A DNA stretch of 32,464 bases from Paenibacillus sp. DMB5 (GTDB taxonomy: Bacteria; Bacillota; Bacilli; Paenibacillales; Paenibacillaceae). The notes beneath the pieces were generated by a model. The model had not been told where the DNA came from, searched no databases, and saw nothing but the letters and a program-made list of their open reading frames with translations. Below, piece by piece: positions 23,814 to 32,464 of the stretch. The stretch covers positions 1-32,464 of the forward strand of contig NZ_LRAC01000028.1 of the NCBI RefSeq assembly GCF_001517085.1, written 5' to 3'. Every line of letters starts with the position of its first letter. Within the stretch, counting starts at the first letter, position 1. The translations under genes and the position numbers were made by a program.

Positions 23814-26009
23814 ATGGTGATCAAATCACGCTTATTCAAACACTTCTTAATTGTTCTCATGCTCATTGCACTCATCACCGGATTGTCTCCTGCGCTGCCC
23901 AGTGCCTTTGCAGAAAAAGCAAGCGACGAAGTTACCGCTTCCAAGCAGCCCGAATTAACATTGTTTGATGCTTCATTTAATTCGGATGTGGTCATGTACC
24001 GTTTGGGCTACACCTTTCCTGCAGGAACTTCCTATGATTATTTCGATGCCGTACTTGATGCGCGAATCGAGTTCATTGAGGAGGCAGGTAGTGAGCCTGC
24101 GGTCTACTACCGGAACGATCCCAATGTTAACGCTGTGAGGGTAACCGGTGATTCTTCGATCTATATTAATCTGACGCTGCCCCGAAGCTTTTTTGATGAG
24201 CAGTTCATAGAAAAGAAGCTTAATCAAGGCAGACTGGTCTTCACCCTGCATGTACTGACACCCGATGGTAAGGATATCCCCTCGCAGGAGCAGACTTATG
24301 TCGATCTGGTTGACCCCAAGCCACTGGCGGGCTCCGGGATTACCACGAAGTCCAATCCAACCAGTACAGCGCCTGCGACTCCTACCGGCACCCTGCCTGC
24401 AAAGCAGTCCAGCGTAAATAAGGCTCCATCTGCCACCAGGTATCCTAAGGTTATTTCAATCAGCACTTTCGGTTTTAACCACCTGGCATTGAAGAATGAC
24501 GGCTCGGTCTGGGAATGGGGAAACACGGAGGGAGCGAAACAGGTATCCGGATTACCCTCCAATATTGTGAAGGTAGCGGCGGGAACACGGCATCGTCTGG
24601 CGCTTGATTCGGACGGCAATGTGTGGGCCTGGGGAATGAACGATGCCGGACAGCTGGGGAATGACATCTACGGCTACGAAAGCTTTTATACCACTCCTGT
24701 TAAAGCACAAATTGAACATGTTAAAGATATACTGGCTTTTGATAATACCTCCTATGTTTTGAAAGAGGATGGAACAGTCTGGATCTGGGGGGATGAAGTC
24801 TTCGTATCCAACTCGATTATGGAATCCACTAAGCCCCTGGAATACCCGATCCAGATTCCGGGCATTAACCATGTGACAAGCATTGCCGGCGGATACAAGA
24901 TGTTAATGCTGAAGAATGACGGCACGGTCTGGTACTACCAGGGTAAGGATAGCGGGATGGAATTTACCGGGCCTCACCGGATGCAGTATGTGATAAGCCC
25001 CATGTTCGAAATCCTGGGGATCCGTTTCGCTTCGGTGGACCCTATTCCGGAGTTTACAAAGGTAGCGAAAATATGGGGCGGGGGAGATCCGAGATACGCC
25101 CTTAAACAGGACGGCACGCTGTGGATGTGGGGAGAAAGCCAGCCGATTCTAAAGAAAGCTACCGATGTGGTCAAGATCAGCTCCGGACACTTCCACACGC
25201 TCCTGCTGAAGAAGGACGGCACAGTCTGGACGTCAGGTTCCAACCGTCAGGGTGAGCTGGGACTAGGGTATACCGATGAAGCCGAGGATTACCGTAAGTT
25301 TCACCGTGTGACAGCCATTAAAGATGCCGTCGATGTTGCCGGCGGACTGACTAACTCCTACGTTCTGAAACGGGACGGAACCGTGTGGGCATGGGGATAT
25401 AACGATAAACGGGGAGTGCTTGGCGACGGTACAACGAGCAAACGGCTTGTCCCCGTCCGTATCCCGGGATTTAGCCCACCGCTAGGCTATGATATGGAGG
25501 GGCATTGGGCGCAGTCCGCTATGGAGCGGCTGTACGATCAGTCGATTCTTGGCGGCTACAGCGATCGTTCCGTTAAGCCGAATTCGGCTATTACGAGGGA
25601 ACAGTTCGTGAAGATGCTGGTGCAGGCAAAAGGCCTAGCGATAGTGAAGGGTAGAACATCATTCTCCGATGTAACAGCCAAGCGGTGGTCGAACGGAGCG
25701 ATTGAGGCGGCCGTCGCGAACGGGATCATTCAGCCGAATGAATATGGCGCACGCTTCTTGCCGGAGATGAATATCACCCGTTCTGAAATCGCTGCTATGG
25801 CGGCCAGGGCTCTGGGCCTGCAGCCTAATGAATCGGCACTTGCCTTCCGGGATAACGCTGATATTAAGAATCAGCGAGGTTATATCGGAGCTGCAGTGGA
25901 AGCGGGGATTATCGGCGGATTTAAGGACGGGACCTTCCGGCCTAATCAGACTGCCACCCGGGCAGAGGCGGCGGTTATTATAACCCGCATTATGGACTAC
26001 GTAAAATAA
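23814..26009 (+). CDS. Secreted RCC1-repeat protein with three C-terminal SLH domains
   Basis: The 731-residue protein has a Sec signal peptide (hydrophobic core, cleavage likely after SAFA at residue 33). An uncharacterised domain follows at about 45-155 (LTLFDASFNSDVVMYRLGYT and DAVLDARIEFIEEAG), then a Thr/Pro linker at about 160-205. An RCC1-like beta-propeller occupies about 210-555, with repeats of the type HLALKNDGSVWEWG, LALDSDGNVWAWGMND, LLLKKDGTVWTSGSNRQGEL, YVLKRDGTVWAWGYND. Three SLH domains end it (about 560-610, 618-672, 678-731; for example YIGAAVEAGIIGGFKDGTF, RPNQTATRAEAAVIITRI). SLH domains bind pyruvylated secondary wall polymer, so it is displayed on the cell surface. RCC1 propellers bind proteins or polymers; the ligand is unknown. 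AAAGGAAC precedes the ATG. Confidence 0.95.
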   Translation: MVIKSRLFKHFLIVLMLIALITGLSPALPSAFAEKASDEVTASKQPELTLFDASFNSDVVMYRLGYTFPAGTSYDYFDAVLDARIEFIEEAGSEPAVYYRNDPNVNAVRVTGDSSIYINLTLPRSFFDEQFIEKKLNQGRLVFTLHVLTPDGKDIPSQEQTYVDLVDPKPLAGSGITTKSNPTSTAPATPTGTLPAKQSSVNKAPSATRYPKVISISTFGFNHLALKNDGSVWEWGNTEGAKQVSGLPSNIVKVAAGTRHRLALDSDGNVWAWGMNDAGQLGNDIYGYESFYTTPVKAQIEHVKDILAFDNTSYVLKEDGTVWIWGDEVFVSNSIMESTKPLEYPIQIPGINHVTSIAGGYKMLMLKNDGTVWYYQGKDSGMEFTGPHRMQYVISPMFEILGIRFASVDPIPEFTKVAKIWGGGDPRYALKQDGTLWMWGESQPILKKATDVVKISSGHFHTLLLKKDGTVWTSGSNRQGELGLGYTDEAEDYRKFHRVTAIKDAVDVAGGLTNSYVLKRDGTVWAWGYNDKRGVLGDGTTSKRLVPVRIPGFSPPLGYDMEGHWAQSAMERLYDQSILGGYSDRSVKPNSAITREQFVKMLVQAKGLAIVKGRTSFSDVTAKRWSNGAIEAAVANGIIQPNEYGARFLPEMNITRSEIAAMAARALGLQPNESALAFRDNADIKNQRGYIGAAVEAGIIGGFKDGTFRPNQTATRAEAAVIITRIMDYVK

Positions 26010-26064
26010 CGGATGAGATTGGCATATACCCTTGGAATGAGGTAGACCCTTTTCTTTGAACTAA

Positions 26065-26110
26065 AATAGCCAGTCGCCTGAAATCTGCAGGCAACTGGCT
26101 ATTATTTTTA
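26065..26110. terminator. Terminator between the RCC1-SLH gene and the amidase gene
   Basis: Arms at 26065-26080 and 26088-26103 (15 pairs with one C-A mismatch) enclose a 7-nt loop and are followed by ATTTTTA on the + strand. The minus strand has TTTTAG, so it may serve both convergent units. Confidence 0.8.
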
Positions 26111-26171
26111 TTTTTGCTTGATATGCTTTTCATTCTATTGGAGGCTACGTCCCTTTTTTTGGACGGCATAG

Positions 26172-26654
26172 TTATATTCCGGACAACTGCATACGGATCC
26201 GGCTCATATCTACATGAGACCCCGGACAGCTTTTTGTAACGCCAGCAACTTCCCGGTGTCCGATTACGTCCCTTGGAGACAGCTTGTATCGTTCCATTAA
26301 ATACAGGCATAGCTTCAACAATGAATCCATCTGGCATTTGGAGGGCTCATGCAAATCCATATTACCGGACATGCAAATACCGATGGAGGTCTCATTGCGT
26401 CCAAGGGTATGAGCACCTGCATGATAGCCGCGTCCCTTTACAATCTGTCCGTCTGCTATGCCCGGTGCCTCTATGAAAAAGTTATATCCGATTCCGCTCC
26501 AGTTCATCGTGTCCCTGTGATAGGCATGGGTACGATAAATGTCCCAGCCTTCCTCCTCCGTGTGATGGATAATGATGCTGTCCACATCCTGCAGGGGCTG
26601 AAGCGGCTCGCTAAAGTGGAGATTCACTTCCGCAATCCAATCTTCTGTGCTCAT
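26172..26654 (-). CDS. N-acetylmuramoyl-L-alanine amidase, PGRP/T7-lysozyme type
   Basis: The 160-residue protein is a bare Amidase_2/PGRP domain that cleaves the bond between MurNAc and the L-Ala of the peptide stem. Zinc ligands are visible: H30 (IIIHHTEE), H133 (VIGHREV) and C143 (KSCPGSH), with catalytic-type Y58 (GIGYNFFI) and K141. The middle carries GRGYHAGAHTLGRNETSIGI, as in phage endolysins and CwlA/XlyB-like autolysins. There is no signal peptide, transmembrane helix or wall-binding domain, so it stays cytoplasmic unless released by another factor. AGGAGTG overlaps the stop codon of the upstream NTPase gene (10-bp gap), so the two are cotranscribed and probably coupled. Confidence 0.93.
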   Translation of the reverse strand: MSTEDWIAEVNLHFSEPLQPLQDVDSIIIHHTEEEGWDIYRTHAYHRDTMNWSGIGYNFFIEAPGIADGQIVKGRGYHAGAHTLGRNETSIGICMSGNMDLHEPSKCQMDSLLKLCLYLMERYKLSPRDVIGHREVAGVTKSCPGSHVDMSRIRMQLSGI

Positions 26655-26664
26655 TCGATCACTC

Positions 26665-29070
26665 CTAGAAATCCAGATGTAAGCGTGAGGGCATGGGATC
26701 CAGACCTATGATCTGATTCTTCGTCAGGATCGAATAACGGCTTCTATAATGATCTTCACCATATATAGCCCGTTTGATTTCGATCGCCAGGTCCATTTCT
26801 CTTGTTGAATGGTCTGTCCGTCCGGCTAAATAGCAATAGACTCCAAGGTTATGATGCAGCTTTGCCATTTCATCCGAAAATTCATGGTTCAGTTCTTCTA
26901 AAATATGTACTGCTTTATTGTAGTATTCTTCTGCCAAGCGGAGTTCGCTGCGCCTCATTAATATATTGCCATAGTAGAGAAAGACCTGGGCCATATCCCG
27001 GTGCAGCGGTGAAAGACTGTTCTCCCTAAGCGAGAGTGCCTCTTTACAGATCGTAAGCGCCGTCTCGTATTGTTCCACGTCATGATAAAAATAGACCAGG
27101 TTGATTTTGTAATCAGCCAGTTTGCGCGGGTTATAATTTTCAGGAAGCAGGGAAATCCGGATCGCTCTCTCGTAGAGCGGCAGCGCCAAATGGTGAAGCT
27201 TCATGTCCTGATACAGGGTGGCGAGATTATTCGCAGACATAGCGACACCGATATGATCCCCGCCAAGTACCTGTTCTCTGAGCGCAAGAGCTTTACAGTA
27301 TAGCGGCTCTGCCTCTGCCATCCGCCCCATATTATGATAGAGTGTGCCTAAGCCATAATAAGATTTGGCCGTGAACCGGTTTTCTTCACCATAAAGGGTA
27401 AGATGTATGTCTAAAGAGGTGTCGAACATGATTTCCGCATCCGTATAGTTGCCTTCTTTGAAATAAATATAGGCCAAATCGTAGACGAGGATTCCTCTTA
27501 GGGACTGTGCTTCCGTAGTTTCCAATGATTCCAGGTAGCTGATAAACTGCTTGAACAGCGGGATCGTTAACTCCCATTTTCCCGAGTTGAAGAATTTGGC
27601 ATCCTCAAGGCGGAACCATTCCGATAACGAGTCATGCGTACGCCATCCGTGCTCAACCTGTTGAAGTCCGTGGAAAAAAGCTTCCTCCAGCCAGTTGTAG
27701 GCATCCCGCAACGTTCCGGTGAAGGTGTGCCGGCTCAGCTGACTCGCATAATATCCGAACAAAAACAGGTGCCCTTCCCGGATCGTATGGACACTTTGGT
27801 GATGACGCAGGCTTTCCCGCATCAGGGCATGCATTTCCCACCGGTTAGTCAGCTCATTATGATAGATGAAGGAGAAGCGCAGCAGCTCGTCTCTTTGGAA
27901 AAGGGGATAGCCGGTTTGAAAGGCCTGTACGATCGCTTCAAATAAGGCTTCGTCCCATGAACGGGTTATGGCGAGCAGCTCCAGCGTCTTTATCTCATAA
28001 GGCGTCAAATATTTAAGCAGACGCTCAATGAGGCTCTCCGGCGTTCTCCAGTCTACAAAATCCTGGACATTCGGCGTCCGGGTACGAATAATTTCCTGGT
28101 GCAGATTCACAGCCAAACGGAGGGTATACGCGTGCCCGTAAGATTGTTTAATAATCGCATTCTGGATTTCTTCATCCGTTACCCCGGAGCGGATCAGTAT
28201 GGTTTTGCTCTCTGCTTCGGTTAAGGAGTCCAGCGGGCGCTGAGAGCAGACGAACTCCCAATTGGGATCGGTCTCCGCCCATCGCAGACGTTCTCTTCCG
28301 GTAATGACCCACAGGAGGCCGGGGTGGCCTTGGATCATGGCGCGGATCCAGCTGTCTACAACAGACTGGTATCCCTTCATCCGCTTATCTTCCCATAGAG
28401 CCTCATATGTATCAAGGAATATAACCAGCCGGCAGCTGTTCTTGGTCTGATGGGCTACGAGATCTTCAAGCAATACATCAGGTAAATAAGTTAACAATTC
28501 TGAAGCATCCAACGCCGATAACTGGGATAAATAATCCATTTTTGTTTTGGTCAAATATTTATGAATAAAGCTCGAGGACTTACGGAACAAGTTATACACT
28601 TTAGGAACCAGTCCGAGTCCAGGCACATCTTCGATTGTATTGATGAGTTCGACTAGCAGGTCTCCTTCATCAAGCAGCGGGGTAATCGACTCCTTGAGCG
28701 GCAAATGGGCATAAGCCTTGCTCATATATAAGGCGTATACAATATCGAAAAAGGAAAAGTTGATTTTTTTGCTGGAAATGATTGATTTCCTGAGGTGGAT
28801 TAGTGCATTTTCCGGCTGTTGATGAGCCTTGGTCTCAAAATCCACGATACCTACAGCTATATCTTCCCGCCGGGTAAGGCGATTAACCATTTCTCTTCGC
28901 AATGAGGACTTGCCCGCACCCCCCACTCCGTAAAAGCACAGCACTTTGTAGTCCTCCTGCTGTTGTACCTCAAGAGCATGATATAGTTCATCGAAATAGG
29001 ACTCGCGGCCTGTGAAGGAATCTTCCTGCCTTCTCTTTAGCTTGTCCATCAAAGTGGAGCGCTGAAACAT
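26665..29070 (-). CDS. STAND-type NTPase with TPR sensor-like C-terminus
   Basis: The 801-residue protein has the layout of signal-transduction ATPases. At the N-terminus a FTGRE box (SFTGRESYFDEL, about 19-30) and Walker A YGVGGAGKSS (47-56) are visible. Walker B LVIFLDTYE (D220) and sensor-1-like WVITGRERLRW (R259) follow. A GHAYTLRLAVNL box (about 310-322), matching the GxP-like helical region, and a winged-helix part (about 340-430) complete the core. From about 480 to 790 run kinesin-light-chain-type TPRs (SYYGLGTLYHNMGRMAEAEP and SANNLATLYQDMKLHHLALP). STAND proteins oligomerise when the repeat region meets its trigger. No effector domain is fused; the amidase encoded 10 bp downstream is the obvious candidate output. 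The ATG at 29070 has GAGAGG upstream; TTG at 29073 is also possible. No signal peptide. Confidence 0.85.
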   Translation of the reverse strand: MFQRSTLMDKLKRRQEDSFTGRESYFDELYHALEVQQQEDYKVLCFYGVGGAGKSSLRREMVNRLTRREDIAVGIVDFETKAHQQPENALIHLRKSIISSKKINFSFFDIVYALYMSKAYAHLPLKESITPLLDEGDLLVELINTIEDVPGLGLVPKVYNLFRKSSSFIHKYLTKTKMDYLSQLSALDASELLTYLPDVLLEDLVAHQTKNSCRLVIFLDTYEALWEDKRMKGYQSVVDSWIRAMIQGHPGLLWVITGRERLRWAETDPNWEFVCSQRPLDSLTEAESKTILIRSGVTDEEIQNAIIKQSYGHAYTLRLAVNLHQEIIRTRTPNVQDFVDWRTPESLIERLLKYLTPYEIKTLELLAITRSWDEALFEAIVQAFQTGYPLFQRDELLRFSFIYHNELTNRWEMHALMRESLRHHQSVHTIREGHLFLFGYYASQLSRHTFTGTLRDAYNWLEEAFFHGLQQVEHGWRTHDSLSEWFRLEDAKFFNSGKWELTIPLFKQFISYLESLETTEAQSLRGILVYDLAYIYFKEGNYTDAEIMFDTSLDIHLTLYGEENRFTAKSYYGLGTLYHNMGRMAEAEPLYCKALALREQVLGGDHIGVAMSANNLATLYQDMKLHHLALPLYERAIRISLLPENYNPRKLADYKINLVYFYHDVEQYETALTICKEALSLRENSLSPLHRDMAQVFLYYGNILMRRSELRLAEEYYNKAVHILEELNHEFSDEMAKLHHNLGVYCYLAGRTDHSTREMDLAIEIKRAIYGEDHYRSRYSILTKNQIIGLDPMPSRLHLDF

Positions 29071-29181
29071 CAAATGAAAACCTCTCTTCCTGCCATTAAG
29101 ACTAAGAACAGCATTCTAGTCCTTTCTGTATCTACATTACCTTATTTCTAAATATAGCAGCAATACGGTTATTCGGTATGT

Positions 29182-30060
29182 TCAAGTTACAGGCTGATCC
29201 CGCTCACCCGCAAGACGGCTGCGCATGACACCCGGCGTACAGCCGTAAGTTTTGCGGAATACCCGGATAAAATAATTGGTCTCCATCCCGACATTCAGCG
29301 CCAGATCCTGCACCGGCCGCTCGGGGCTTTCGGTAATCATCTGCAGTGCGCGCTTCAGCCGCAGGTTCTGCAGGTATTTATGAGGTGTTACACCATACTC
29401 CTGCAGGAACAGGCGCTGGAAATGCTGCACCGAATAGCCGACCGCTGAAGCCAGGTTGGCAATCAGCAGCGGTTCGGTAAAGTGCTCATTGATCAGGCTG
29501 ACCGCTTTTTGCAGCGCCTCATTGCGGACGGTTTCGGTCTCCAGACGTTCAGCCGGACCCTGGGCCGAATCTCCTCTGCGCAGCATCAGCAGCAGCCGGT
29601 ACAGAGTGACGGACAGCTCCTGCATCGTCTGTTCATCCAGCCGGGCGGCATTGTGACGGTCAACGGTATGCCAGATTCCGGCAATGGCGTCCCAGCATTC
29701 CTCAAACCGCTCAGCCATTACAGGCACAGAAGGCAGCAGGCGCAGCCCTTCCAGTACTGCGGCAGACTGGCTGCCGTCAAAGCCGATAAAGGCCAGATGC
29801 CAAGGCTCATGGGACAGCGGATAATATTCATGCCCCCGGTCAGGAGGAAAGGCAAAAACCATACCCGGACTTAGCACCGTTTCCGTTCCGTCCGTAAGAT
29901 CGCGGAACAGCCCGCTGCCGCTGCGGATCAGGAATACCTGATGCACGGGAAAGCCGGAGGGGCGGACATGATGGTATTGGATATGATGGCCTACAGAGTA
30001 GGGGTAAAGCGGAAATTCATCAGGCTGGCGGGGCAGCTCGACCAAAGAAAAGGGAAGCAA
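29182..30060 (-). CDS. AraC family transcriptional regulator (beta-galactosidase locus)
   Basis: The protein has an N-terminal AraC cupin-like sensor domain (PFSLVELPRQPDEFPLYPYS, VFLIRSGSGLF, FAFPPDRGHEYYPL). Two C-terminal HTH motifs follow (LIANLASAVGYSVQHFQRLF, then VQDLALNVGMETNYFIRVFR with KTYGCTPGVMR). It is divergent from a GH42 beta-galactosidase gene and probably activates it in response to a galactoside or related sugar. The frame can begin with GTG at 30069, but that codon has no ribosome binding site; a TTG at 30060 is preceded by GAGGTG at the right distance and is preferred, giving 292 residues. The intergenic stretch 30070-30249 must hold both promoters, though I see no compelling hexamer pair. 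Confidence 0.9.
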   Translation of the reverse strand: MLPFSLVELPRQPDEFPLYPYSVGHHIQYHHVRPSGFPVHQVFLIRSGSGLFRDLTDGTETVLSPGMVFAFPPDRGHEYYPLSHEPWHLAFIGFDGSQSAAVLEGLRLLPSVPVMAERFEECWDAIAGIWHTVDRHNAARLDEQTMQELSVTLYRLLLMLRRGDSAQGPAERLETETVRNEALQKAVSLINEHFTEPLLIANLASAVGYSVQHFQRLFLQEYGVTPHKYLQNLRLKRALQMITESPERPVQDLALNVGMETNYFIRVFRKTYGCTPGVMRSRLAGERDQPVT

Positions 30061-30249
30061 AGTATACACCTCATATTCATTTTGTACTATGCAATCGCGA
30101 GTTTATTCCTACTGTCTGACAGCGTTTATCCTATATTATAAACAGTATAAATGATTATCCGTGATTTGGACAAGGATACTGAGTGGATGCAATCAGAGAA
30201 AAGTCCCATCCTGACACGGGAAAGATGATGAGAGGATGAATCTACTGCT

Positions 30250-32321
30250 ATGAGTCTAAAATCCCCTGCAATCAGCAGCAAGGCTCCGGTCATGCTGCAT
30301 GGAGCCGATTATAATCCCGAGCAATGGCTGAAATACCCTGAAGTTTTTAAAGAGGATATCCGCCTGATGAAGCTGGCAGGCTGTAACGTGATGTCTGTCG
30401 GTATTTTTTCCTGGGTGTCCCTGGAGCCGGAAGAGGGCGTCTTTACGTTTGAATGGCTGGACCATGTACTGGATACCTTTGCCGAGAACGGGATTTACGC
30501 TTTCCTGGCGACTCCGAGCGGTGCACGTCCGGCTTGGATGTCCGCTAAATATCCGGAAGTTCTGCGTGTAGAGCGCAACCGTGTACGTAATCTGCACGGC
30601 GTCCGCCACAACCACTGCTTCACTTCTCCGGTCTACCGGGAAAAAACAGCGCTGATCAACTCCAAGCTGGCCGAGCGTTACGCTCACCATCCGGCAGTTA
30701 TCGGCTGGCATATCTCCAATGAGTTCGGCGGCGAATGCCACTGTGATTACTGCCAGAATGCTTTTAGAGATTGGCTGAAAGTGAAATATAACGGCAGTCT
30801 GGAAGAGGTTAACCATGCCTGGTGGGCAACCTTCTGGAGTCACACGTATACGGCATGGGAGCAGATCGAATCCCCGGCTCCGCACGGTGAGACTCAGGTT
30901 CACGGCCTGAATCTGGACTGGCGCCGTTTGTCAGTGAGCAAACCATTAATTTCTGCAGCCATGAAATGTCCGCGGTGCGTGGCTACAATCCTGAGCTGCC
31001 GATTACGACTAATATGCATATGATCGACGGTATCGACTACCGCGAAATGGCCAAGATCCTCGATGTGGTTTCCTGGGATGCATACCCGGACTGGGGCTAC
31101 ACTGAAGATAACGATGATGCCCGTCTGGCAGCTTGGACAGCAATGCACCATGACATGTTCCGCACCTTCAAGCATAAGCCGTTCCTGCTGATGGAGAGCA
31201 CACCTTCGCTTACCAACTGGCAGTCGGTCAGCAAGCTGAAGCGCCCGGGCATGCACAAGCTGTCTTCCCTGCAGGCGGTAGCGCACGGTTCGGATTCTGT
31301 GCAGTACTTCCAGTGGCGCAAGAGCCGCGGCTCCAGTGAGAAATTCCACGGTGCCGTGCTGGATCACAGCGGACATGGCGAGACCCGTGTATTCAAGGAT
31401 GTAGCAGAAGTGGGCCAGATTCTGGCCGGTCTGACGGATGTGGTGGGCACCTCTACTCCTGCACAGACAGCGATTCTGTATGACTGGGACAACCGCTGGG
31501 CGATTAAAGATGCCCAAGGTATCCGCAATTCCGGTCTGAAGTTTGAAGAGACTGTACTGCAGCACTACCGTGCGCTGTGGGAGCAGGGCATTCCGGTTGA
31601 TATTGTCGGTTCCGGCGACGACCTATCCCGCTATAAGCTGGTTATCGCACCGATGCTGTACCTGATCAGTGAAGAGAACGGAAAGAACATTGAGCAGTAT
31701 GTAGAGCAGGGCGGTACCTTCCTGGCAACTTACTGGTCAGGAGTTGTAGGCGAGACAGACCTGTGCCATCTGGGAGGCTTCCCTGGACCGCTGCGCAAGA
31801 CGCTGGGCATTTGGGCAGAAGAGACAGAAGGACTGCACAGCCGCGATCTGAACGGGCTGGTAATGGAAAACGGCAACGCCCTGGGCTTGTCCGGCGACTA
31901 TGACGCGCATGAAATTGCCGAGCTGATTCACCTGGAAGGCGCTGAAGCGCTCGGCCACTACCGCAGCGACTTCTATGCCGGACGCCCGGCACTGACTGTC
32001 AACAAGCTTGGTGCAGGTGAAGCCTACCATCTGGCAACCCGTGTTAAAGACCTGGCGTTCTACGTGGAGCTGTATGCTGCCATTACTGCCAAGGCGGGGA
32101 TTGCCCGCACGCTGGAATCTGAGCTGCCTGTAGGTGTAACTGCACAGCTGCGTACAGACGGCGAAAACGAATTTGTTTTCGTACAGAACTTCAGCGGCGA
32201 AGCACAGACTGTGAAGCTGGACGGCCGCGGTTATACTAATCTGGAGACAGGCGCTGCAGCTCCTGCAGAGCTTGAGCTGCCGATGAACGGATTGGCAATG
32301 CTGAAGCGTCAAGCGAAGTAA
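30250..32321 (+). pseudogene. GH42 beta-galactosidase with 1-nt deletion
   Basis: Residues 1-226 are read from 30250 and the remainder in the next frame up to 32321. At 30927-30929 the sequence CGTTTGTCAG should be CGTTTTGTCAG; adding one T restores LDWRRFVSEQTINFCSHEM and a protein of about 690 residues, the usual GH42 length. Family landmarks: MLHGADYNPEQW, acid/base E158 in HISNEFGG, and zinc-site cysteines C123 and C163/C165/C168 (ECHCDYC). The nucleophile is near residue 316 in FLLMESTPS, and a beta-galactosidase trimerisation domain and C-terminal small domain follow. The enzyme hydrolyses beta-galactosides, probably pectic or oligosaccharide galactose. The start at 30250 has a distant GAGAGG. 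Pseudogene by recent mutation, or sequencing error in a T run. Confidence 0.9.
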
Positions 32322-32392
32322 TAAGAGAAAGACCCGCACAGCCGGTGTGGTCAAGCCCCTGTTTTATAGACACTGAAAAAAGACCCTAGGCT

Positions 32393-32437
32393 ATAAGCTG
32401 CTTCCGGTATTCTACCGGAGGCAGCTTATTTAGTTTT
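32393..32437 (+). terminator. Terminator after the beta-galactosidase gene
   Basis: Arms 32393-32407 and 32415-32429 (15 pairs, one T-G) with loop TATTCTA, followed by TTAGTTTT. It closes the unit 71 nt after the stop codon. Confidence 0.75.
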
Positions 32438-32464
32438 CGTTGCGGTCGATGTTCGTTATAAAAT

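Noticed and set aside
26104..26171. CGTCC...GGACG hairpin with seven T in the loop after the amidase stop
   Set aside because: The T run is in the loop, not in the tail, so it is not an intrinsic terminator; the stronger hairpin at 26065-26103 explains termination.
30256..31565. Two long minus-strand open frames (215 and 221 codons)
   Set aside because: Antisense shadows of the GH42 gene, with no ribosome binding sites or recognisable motifs.
1..32464. CRISPR arrays, tRNA, rRNA, complete IS elements, riboswitch leaders
   Set aside because: Both strands were read for regular repeats, cloverleaf ends, transposase genes and long structured leaders; none was convincing.

Overview
The window looks like a chromosomal segment of a Paenibacillus-type, spore-former-clade Firmicute. 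The evidence is strong AGGAGG-type ribosome binding sites, TTG and GTG starts, sigma-A promoters, a secreted RCC1-repeat protein ending in three S-layer homology (SLH) domains, a GH42 beta-galactosidase with a divergent AraC regulator, and many small regulator-plus-enzyme modules. Composition is mosaic: the U32 gene (193-2434) and the 11.9-14.8 kb cassette are visibly AT-rich, while pyk and the beta-galactosidase are much more GC-rich. I see no rRNA, tRNA, CRISPR array or intact transposase.

Layout. 0-5 kb: an AT-rich U32/RlhA-type gene with a 1-nt frameshift, a RacX/YgeA-like amino acid racemase, a LysR regulator that has lost most of its effector domain, and a convergent PhzF-like isomerase whose promoter carries a long inverted repeat. 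5-7.3 kb: a small lipoprotein and pyruvate kinase (short form), convergent on a bidirectional terminator. 7.4-9.9 kb: an operon with a palindromic operator encoding a DUF2178-like membrane protein, a small XRE regulator, a DUF4386 membrane protein and a zinc-free MDR oxidoreductase. 9.9-11.8 kb: a gene remnant, then a TetR gene overlapping a membrane-anchored alpha/beta hydrolase gene, with promoter and operator visible. 11.85-14.88 kb: an AT-rich three-gene cassette (DUF1796 papain-like protein, TPR protein, alpha/beta hydrolase) bracketed by two identical 23-bp hairpin terminators.

14.9-19.4 kb: a UbiB/AarF-family kinase gene diverges from a TetR gene followed by an FtsX-type permease and ATPase. 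Two near-identical TGACAC-NN-GTGTCA operators lie between the TetR and permease genes; the arrangement resembles HrtR-HrtBA heme efflux. 19.5-22.7 kb: a flavin/pyridoxamine-oxidase-like gene diverges from a YafY/WYL regulator, SDR, SnoaL-like and Dabb operon, with a perfect 9-bp-arm inverted repeat forming the shared promoter/operator. 22.7-26.1 kb: an alpha/beta hydrolase and the RCC1-SLH surface protein behind a strong extended -10 promoter. 26.2-29.1 kb: a two-gene operon of a STAND-type NTPase with kinesin-light-chain-like TPRs and a small cytoplasmic PGRP-type amidase. This is my best candidate for an undescribed system (sensor NTPase plus cell-wall hydrolase effector). 29.2-32.4 kb: an AraC regulator diverging from a GH42 beta-galactosidase with a 1-nt deletion.

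Two single-base frameshifts in short homopolymers (U32 and GH42) could be sequencing errors. The LysR lesion is a real internal deletion. All functional statements rest on motif recognition by eye; no database search was run.
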